DNA from: a bacterium
GTDB lineage: Bacteria > UBP15 > UBA6099 > JAJRTR01
Direction: 5' to 3'
DNA length: 29,202 nucleotides
Assembly: GCA_024278215.1 (NCBI GenBank)
Contig: JAJRTR010000200.1
Location: 1 to 29,202 of the forward strand
Shown here piece by piece: positions 24,861 to 29,202 of this stretch (within the stretch, counting starts at the first letter, position 1; each line of letters starts with the position of its first letter). Below the pieces are notes generated by a model, which saw nothing but the letters and a program-made list of their open reading frames with translations, did not search any database and was not told the DNA's origin. Position numbers and translations under genes: made by a program.

Positions 24861-25273
24861 TTAATATCAAAAATAATTTATGTGCCAATTCCGACAATAC
24901 AACATGTAATACATTATACATCATAAAATAAATATCACTGATTGGAAACAAAATGTTAAACGAAAATGTTATTGTTTGACAGAAAAAGAATAATTTTAAG
25001 TATGATCTTGACTGATATGGCAAAATTATCTTATTATAGGGAAGATCAAATAAGTGGCTGCCGGGCAAATAGATGCAAAAATTAGTAATAATTATTCATA
25101 ATTTGTTTGAGGCAAAGAAGGCAATTGCGTATCCGGCTGTTCAATAGATATTTCTCGACACAATGGGTTTACAAAGAATAAATATTTCTATTGAATATGC
25201 AAAGGAAAGAAGAAGAGATTATTATAGACAGTGATGGCGGCAAACTGTTCATAAATGCGATTTGCAAACAAGC

Positions 25274-25302
25274 TTGAATGAAAGACATAAGGCAAATAGA
25301 AT
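25274..25302 (+). promoter_or_regulatory. Promoter of tRNA-Arg
   Basis: TTGAAT (25274-25279) and TAGAAT (25297-25302) are 17 nt apart. The expected start is ~15 nt before the tRNA. Confidence 0.55.
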
Positions 25303-25323
25303 AGTTAGAGTTAAAAGAGAATT

Positions 25324-25397
25324 GCGCCCGTAGCTCAGCTGGATAGAGCGTTAGATTCCGGATCTAAAGGCCAGGCGTTCGAATCGCCTCGGGCGTA
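25324..25397 (+). tRNA. tRNA-Arg (anticodon CCG)
   Basis: A full cloverleaf can be drawn: acceptor GCGCCCG / CGGGCGT (first pair G-U), D arm GCTC..GAGC, anticodon stem TTAGA/TCTAA with loop TTCCGGA (anticodon CCG, reading CGG), and T arm AGGCG-TTCGAAT-CGCCT. The discriminator is A, and CCA is not encoded. Confidence 0.95.
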
Positions 25398-25462
25398 TAC
25401 TAAATGCACATTGCATCAAGTATTAAAATGTGCAAATATTAAGAATTGAGGGTGATAGAAAC

Positions 25463-25747
25463 ATGAGTGAAGGAGCATTTTTAAAGAAACAACGTCTGAA
25501 AAAAGGAATGACAATCCGAGACGTCGTAGCCATGACAGGGGAAGAGATCGACAAAACTACGATCTCAAGGATTGAGCGCGATGAAAGGAAAATCTCTTTA
25601 AAAGCAGCGTTCTATTTCTCGAAGATATATGAACTGCCTATGGAAGAGATTGCCAAAAAGGCACTTGGCCCGAAGGCTAAGATTAAGAAAATCAAGATCG
25701 TCAAGAAAAAACGCGGTCGAAAAAAGGGCTCGGGAAACAAGAAATAG
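25463..25747 (+). CDS. Small XRE-type helix-turn-helix protein with basic tail
   Basis: The 94-aa product has an XRE-like HTH at ~5-65 (FLKKQRLKKGMTIRDVVAMTG, DKTTISRIERDERKISLKAAF, FSKIYELPMEEIAKKAL), then a Lys/Arg tail from ~70 with KKKRGRKKGSG, similar to an AT-hook. It should bind DNA, probably as a small regulator. The ATG at 25463 has GAGGGTG ~8 nt upstream; a GTG at 25430 in the same frame lacks one. It begins 65 nt after the tRNA on the same strand, so cotranscription is possible. The stop is TAG, and a terminator hairpin follows at 25804. Confidence 0.85.
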   Translation: MSEGAFLKKQRLKKGMTIRDVVAMTGEEIDKTTISRIERDERKISLKAAFYFSKIYELPMEEIAKKALGPKAKIKKIKIVKKKRGRKKGSGNKK

Positions 25748-25803
25748 CAGAGTAGAATTTACTTTGTGGCAGACTTTTTCCGGTTTAACAACAACAGTAT
25801 ATA

Positions 25804-25839
25804 AATGTGAGGCAGTATTTTTTAGTGCTGCCTCACATT
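25804..25839. terminator. Terminator-like hairpin after the HTH gene
   Basis: A perfect 12-bp stem, AATGTGAGGCAG / CTGCCTCACATT, with a 12-nt loop. The T-run lies in the loop and not after the stem, so the mechanism is uncertain. It separates the convergent HTH and transporter genes. Confidence 0.55.
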
Positions 25840-25971
25840 ATATTATCATGGGCTTAAGCGTAAGGCTGCTATATACGTATTCAGAGTCCGCGAAGAAATA
25901 AGCTGGAAGTGTTGAAACGACATAGTATTATTTTGAAGAGAATGTTTTTACTGATGGGTATACCGGACCGG

Positions 25972-27465
25972 CTACTGTATCAAAACAGGCATGCCCATGG
26001 CGGGCCAGATGAATCTTATAAATATTGCAAGCACAAGCAACAGGATTATGCTGGCCGGAATACCGGCAGCGAAGAATTCGCCGGATGAAAACTGTTTGCT
26101 GCCGTAAGCGATGGCATTTGGGGCGGCTCCGACAAGCAACATAAACGGCATACCGGCAACGGCAAGCGAGGCGAACAGAATCACCTCGGGCGCTACGCCT
26201 ATATATGGCGCTATAACCAGCGCTACAGGCAGTGAGATTGCTATCGCCGCGACGTTCATAATTATGTTCGTCAATATAAGTACCAGGAAAGCTATACTCA
26301 TCACGAAAACGAACCAGGGGGCGTTTCGGAACAGGACCATCCAATTGACCGCCAGCCATTCGGCGGCACCGGTCTGCCACAAACAGAATCCGATGCTCAT
26401 GGCACCACCGAAAAGCAGGATGATATTCCACGGAACGTCTTCAAGGTCCTCAATATCCAGAATCTTGAACGCAAAGAACATAACAGTGACGACAAGTATG
26501 ACGGCACTCTTATGAAAAGGTTTAAGTTCCGGTATGAAAGACCTCGCACCGAGAAAAGCTATACACAAAAAAACAAGAACTATGGAAATTATTTCCTGAG
26601 TAGTGATCGGACCGAGTTTATGATGTAGTTCCATCGCTCGTTTTCGCAGCCCCGGTATGGTCTTTTTTTCCGGTTTGTACACGATAATAAAATATACCCA
26701 TAGAATAATAGTCATCAGCACGCCCAGCGGCAGCATGAAGTAGGTGAGCCTGAAGAATGTGATTTCATAGCCGGTGATGTCCCTGAAAAAGCCGATGGCG
26801 ACCGCCCCGCGTGCCGCTCCCAGAAGGGTGATTATGCTGCCCGCGCCGGCGACGTAAGCCATTCCCATGAAAAGCCCCTTGCCGAACTTCGTTTCCTTGT
26901 CTCCTTCGCCATATAATGAATAAATCGCCATAAGCAATGGGAAGATCGTCGCCGCCACCGCGGTATGTGCCATCACCAGCGTCATAGCGGACGTCATGAG
27001 AAAACAACCAAGATATATCATACTCGTTCTTTCTCCCACGAGAGAAAGCATCTTGTATGCCATTCGTTTTGTGAGCCCCGTCTTGGTGAAAACGAGTCCG
27101 ATCACGATGGAACCGAAAATGAACCAGACCGAAGGATCGAGGAAATCCGTCAGGGCGGTCCGTGTGTTGCGTATGAGAAATATCGACTGGAATACTCCGA
27201 TAGCTATGCTGGTAACACCTATGGGCACCACTTCCGTGACCCACCATGTGACCGCAAGCAGGAACAGCGCCAACGCGGCTTTTCCCTCTCGCGTCAGGGC
27301 AAAATGTTTTCCCATGGGGTCCACGGCGTCAGGAAGCGGCGGCGCGAGATACAACATCGCGAAAAGCCCCACTCCCAGCAACAGCAGGATGGTTCTTTTC
27401 ATATCCAACTTCGCCGGTTTCTTGTATATCCGGCGACTCTTTCCATTTTGTTTCTTATATGCCAT
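25972..27465 (-). CDS. DASS/SLC13-family sodium-coupled anion transporter
   Basis: The 497-aa membrane protein has about 11-12 hydrophobic segments. VTWWVTEVVPIGVTSIAIGVFQ and FLDPSVWFIFGSIVIGLVF, then VPWNIILLFGGAMSIGFCLWQTGAAEWLA and LVGAAPNAIAYG, are family hallmarks. These carriers import dicarboxylates, citrate or sulfate with sodium. The two SNT substrate motifs are changed: the first region reads MAHTAVAATIFP (AHT) and the second NIIMNVAAIAISLP (MNV), so the usual substrate is in doubt. The ATG at 27465 has GAAGGGAT ~9 nt upstream; the frame is open to 27492. The N-terminus is basic (KKQNGKSRRIYKKP). Confidence 0.9.
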   Translation of the reverse strand: MAYKKQNGKSRRIYKKPAKLDMKRTILLLLGVGLFAMLYLAPPLPDAVDPMGKHFALTREGKAALALFLLAVTWWVTEVVPIGVTSIAIGVFQSIFLIRNTRTALTDFLDPSVWFIFGSIVIGLVFTKTGLTKRMAYKMLSLVGERTSMIYLGCFLMTSAMTLVMAHTAVAATIFPLLMAIYSLYGEGDKETKFGKGLFMGMAYVAGAGSIITLLGAARGAVAIGFFRDITGYEITFFRLTYFMLPLGVLMTIILWVYFIIVYKPEKKTIPGLRKRAMELHHKLGPITTQEIISIVLVFLCIAFLGARSFIPELKPFHKSAVILVVTVMFFAFKILDIEDLEDVPWNIILLFGGAMSIGFCLWQTGAAEWLAVNWMVLFRNAPWFVFVMSIAFLVLILTNIIMNVAAIAISLPVALVIAPYIGVAPEVILFASLAVAGMPFMLLVGAAPNAIAYGSKQFSSGEFFAAGIPASIILLLVLAIFIRFIWPAMGMPVLIQ

Positions 27466-27596
27466 GTAAGAAATATCCCTTCGGTATTCCATAACACATT
27501 TTCGCGAAATCGCCCTGAAAGGCTTATATATGATGTCAGTTATCGTCTATTGCTGATCGACAATTGTCGACATGAACTTATTGCACATTACCCATT

Positions 27597-27763
27597 GAGG
27601 CAATTGCAAAATTCTGACTCTGCTGCGATTGTCCATAGCTGCGTTGTCGGCATAAAATCGTCCTCGACGTACTCTACAAGTACGTCTGCAATGATTTTAC
27701 ACCTACGCCTTGCACTGAACAATTTCGCTCGACCTCGCTACGAACATAATTTGCAATTGGCTC
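27597..27763 (-). repeat. 178-nt element, copy C (167 nt)
   Basis: In minus orientation it runs from GAGCCAATTGCAAATTATG to AATTTTGCAATTGCCTC and matches copies B and D, with ~10 nt missing near one end (next to CAGCAG). The tip at 27763 is 3 nt from the CBS gene stop codon (27767-27769). Confidence 0.85.
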
Positions 27764-27766
27764 CCA

Positions 27767-28297
27767 TTATTCATTCAGAAGATGGTATATCCTGTCGAAA
27801 ACATCTACAGAACGAACGACGCCCACGACAGTTTCTCCGTCAAGCACGGGAATAAGCGCCACATTGTTTTCCACCATCTCATACACGATTTTGCCGAGAT
27901 GATCCTCGTGAGTGACTGTTCCTTTTACAGGCTTCAGTATTTCATCTACCGTTCGTTGCGTCTTCGTCTTTATCTCTTCTATGAGGTGGTCATAGTTAAG
28001 CTCGGTAAGGTTGGGATCAATCCTTACATCGAACAGCATCTTTCTGTACCCCATAGATTTTGACGAGAGAAAATCGGGCTCAAGCCCTCTGAGTATGTCC
28101 CGCCTTCTCACTATTCCCATCAAATCGTCGTTCTCATTAAAAACCAGCAGCACACGTGGTAGTGATGTCTTGCCGTTGATCTGAAGATGTGTCCGGTCGA
28201 AAACCTCCATAGCATCCAGAAGCGTACAATTCGTATTTATATACGGATAATCCTTAAGCGGAATCATAATGTCATTCGCTCTTTCAGCATTCTGCAT
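27767..28297 (-). CDS. CBS-domain pair protein
   Basis: The 176-aa product is almost entirely a Bateman module: CBS1 at ~10-75 (DIMIPLKDYPYINTNCTLLDAMEVF, LVFNENDDLMGIVRRRDILRGL) and CBS2 at ~113-175 (DEILKPVKGTVTHEDHLGKIV, ALIPVLDGETVVGVVRSVDVF). CBS pairs bind adenine nucleotides and regulate a partner, which is not evident here. A strong Shine-Dalgarno site (GAGGAGG) precedes the ATG at 28297. It lies upstream of the DASS transporter on the same strand, ~300 nt apart with an element copy between. Confidence 0.9.
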   Translation of the reverse strand: MQNAERANDIMIPLKDYPYINTNCTLLDAMEVFDRTHLQINGKTSLPRVLLVFNENDDLMGIVRRRDILRGLEPDFLSSKSMGYRKMLFDVRIDPNLTELNYDHLIEEIKTKTQRTVDEILKPVKGTVTHEDHLGKIVYEMVENNVALIPVLDGETVVGVVRSVDVFDRIYHLLNE

Positions 28298-28435
28298 GTT
28301 CTGCCTCCTCTCAAGGTAGAATCAGGCTTATAGCGCAATTGTATTTGCAATTTGCACGGGCAGAAAATATCAGCTCCCTCAATCGCAACAACATAAAAGC
28401 ATTTTCAATGGATTCAGTACCGGCCAGAGGAACTT

Positions 28436-28482
28436 CCTGTTGTCCTCGCTATAGACGACAGGATAATTCTGCAATTGGCTCC
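28436..28482. repeat. Hairpin joined to a tip of the 178-nt element
   Basis: CCTGTTGTC and GACGACAGG form an imperfect stem (28436-28462) followed by ATAATTCTGCAATTGGCTCC (28463-28482), which matches the GGCTC tip of the 178-nt element. The rest of the element is absent. Confidence 0.55.
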
Positions 28483-28552
28483 ACCGGATAAGACTTTCCG
28501 GGAATAGCTTTCCTGTTCATGTTTTTTCATAAACGGATTTTCCGACTGCTTC

Positions 28553-28581
28553 TTGACACCCGATGTATCCAACAGTATAAT
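28553..28581 (+). promoter_or_regulatory. Consensus sigma-70 promoter of the DUF6788 gene
   Basis: TTGACA (28553-28558) and TATAAT (28576-28581) are exactly 17 nt apart. Transcription would begin near 28588, giving a ~75-nt leader. Confidence 0.8.
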
Positions 28582-28655
28582 TAACTGTAGGCAAAAGTCA
28601 AGTGCAAAAAATAATTCAGGACACACAGTATATTTACCTGTAGGGAGATGTCAAG
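28574..28655 (+). repeat. Direct repeat pair in promoter and leader of the DUF6788 gene
   Basis: A 29-nt sequence at 28574-28602 recurs at 28627-28655 with 24 of 29 identities (shared parts AGTATA, CTGTAGG and GTCAAG). The first copy covers the -10 box and start point, and the second covers the ribosome-binding region. Confidence 0.65.
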
Positions 28656-28661
28656 ATATAA

Positions 28662-29006
28662 ATGGTGAAATACAAGACGCACACCAGAGAAGAACTGGAG
28701 CAATTTGAACAAGAGTATGAGCATTTGAAGCAAAGAATATTGGCCCTCGGGCATGTTGTGCAGGGTTCGTTGACTGAAAGAATGATGGTATGCGGAAAGC
28801 CCGAATGCCGATGTCATGCGGACCCGGAATATCGACATGGTCCTTATATACAATTTAGCTGGAAGGAAGACGGAAAAACAATATCGGTTTATCTCACGGA
28901 GGAGCAGGCTGAATTATGCAGGAAGTGGATCGCAAACAATCATGAACTCGAAGAAATCATTCATCAGATGAGAAATATATCGAGAAATATCGTACGCTTT
29001 AAATGA
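28662..29006 (+). CDS. DUF6788 protein, likely transposon passenger
   Basis: The 114-aa product contains LGHVVQGSLTERMMVCGKPE followed by CRCHADPEYRHGPYIQFSW and YLTEEQAELCRKWIANNHEL. This CGKPxCRCH...RHGPY pattern is that of DUF6788, a short family I know mainly next to transposase genes of the ISNCY type. Three Cys and several His residues may bind zinc. The ATG at 28662 follows GGGAG by ~15 nt. A copy of the 178-nt element starts 3 nt after the TGA, so any transposase partner would lie beyond the window. Confidence 0.8.
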   Translation: MVKYKTHTREELEQFEQEYEHLKQRILALGHVVQGSLTERMMVCGKPECRCHADPEYRHGPYIQFSWKEDGKTISVYLTEEQAELCRKWIANNHELEEIIHQMRNISRNIVRFK

Positions 29007-29009
29007 TAA

Positions 29010-29187
29010 GAGCCAATTGTAAAATTATGTTCGTAGCGAGGTCGAGCGGAATTGTTCAGAGCAAGGCGGTGGTGTAAAATCCTCGCAGGCGTACTTGTAA
29101 AGTACGTCGAGGACGATTTCGCGCCGACAACGCAGCTATGGACAATAGCAGCCGACCGCAGCAGAATTAGAATTTTGCAATTGGCTC
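29010..29187 (+). repeat. 178-nt element, copy D (full length)
   Basis: It runs from GAGCCAATTGTAAAATTATG to AGAATTTTGCAATTGGCTC, near-perfect terminal inverted repeats of ~18 nt. The core ATCCTCGCAGGCGTACTT / AAGTACGTCGAGGACGAT can fold into a long hairpin. It begins 3 nt after the DUF6788 stop codon. Confidence 0.88.
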
Positions 29188-29202
29188 AATAAGAGTGGAA
29201 GA

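Larger units (their letters stand above)
24817..25323. other. 507-nt AT-rich gap
   Basis: Apart from the palindrome at 24838-24860 and the tRNA promoter, I see no gene. A promoter-like pair, TTGACT (25008-25013) and TATTAT (25032-25037) 18 nt apart, points right into sequence with no open frame longer than ~25 codons. Confidence 0.5.
28298..28661. other. 364-nt gap between divergent genes
   Basis: This gap holds a hairpin with an element tip (28436-28482), a consensus promoter for the DUF6788 gene and a direct repeat pair. I could not place the CBS promoter. Confidence 0.5.

Noticed and set aside
24817-25068. 84-residue extension of the radical SAM protein
   Set aside because: AT-rich, unlike coding sequence, crosses the palindrome at 24838; ATG 24816 has a ribosome site and starts the family sequence.
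25073-25147. 24-codon open frame in the AT-rich gap
   Set aside because: No ribosome site, no resemblance, and length expected by chance.
1-29202. CRISPR array, rRNA, prophage or defence system
   Set aside because: No regularly spaced short repeats, rRNA sequence, phage structural genes or known defence genes were seen. The 178-nt copies are dispersed and in both orientations.

Overview
The window reads as an ordinary bacterial chromosome of mid GC content from a lineage I cannot place. It uses the standard genetic code: TAA, TGA and TAG all end clear genes. Two proteins start with Sec-type signal peptides, Shine-Dalgarno sites are common, and the promoters that can be seen are of the sigma-70 type. 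Most genes are metabolic or housekeeping, and no phage, CRISPR array or defence island is visible. The gene mix (molybdenum cofactor genes, radical SAM enzymes, flavin NMO, DASS transporter, GH84, IS1634-type transposase) and the many small palindromic repeats would suit an uncultured environmental bacterium. That is inference only.

Layout. 1-252: 5' end of an IS1634-family transposase gene on the minus strand. 401-2775: zinc-ribbon protein and a PlsC-like acyltransferase (minus). 3090-6940: a plus-strand molybdenum cluster of CoxE-like VWA protein, mobA, mobB and moeA. 7137-8438: rhlE-type helicase (minus). 8893-9708: unknown gene (plus). 9800-12473: GNAT acetyltransferase and B12-binding-type radical SAM protein (minus). 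12671-13184: wrecked IS1634 transposase, followed by twin hairpins. 13456-16711: small acidic protein, MBL hydrolase, an amber-interrupted NTF2-like gene and a nitronate monooxygenase (plus). 16785-21584: dCTP deaminase-like protein, secreted protein, cytochrome b5/DUF2231 fusion, nitrilase and secreted metallophosphoesterase (minus). 21903-24816: a tight minus-strand set of radical SAM, GH84 hexosaminidase and zinc-ribbon membrane protein. 25324-25747: tRNA-Arg(CCG) and a small HTH protein. 25972-28297: DASS transporter and CBS protein (minus). 28662-29006: DUF6788 protein, usually a transposon passenger.

How the genes work together. The 3090-6940 cluster would attach GMP to molybdopterin (MobA/MobB), insert molybdate (MoeA), and help mature a molybdenum enzyme (CoxE-like). 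No molybdoenzyme lies in the window. The other sets are short operons with no shared pathway that I can see.

The most unusual content is non-coding or at residue level. A ~178-nt element with GAGCC.../...GGCTC terminal inverted repeats occurs in four long copies (15254, 21713, 27597, 29010) plus short remnants, and two copies start or end 3 nt from a stop codon. A 23-nt palindrome occurs three times. The dCTP deaminase-like protein has Cys where the catalytic Glu should be. The DASS transporter lacks both SNT motifs. An NTF2-like gene is cut by one in-frame TAG.
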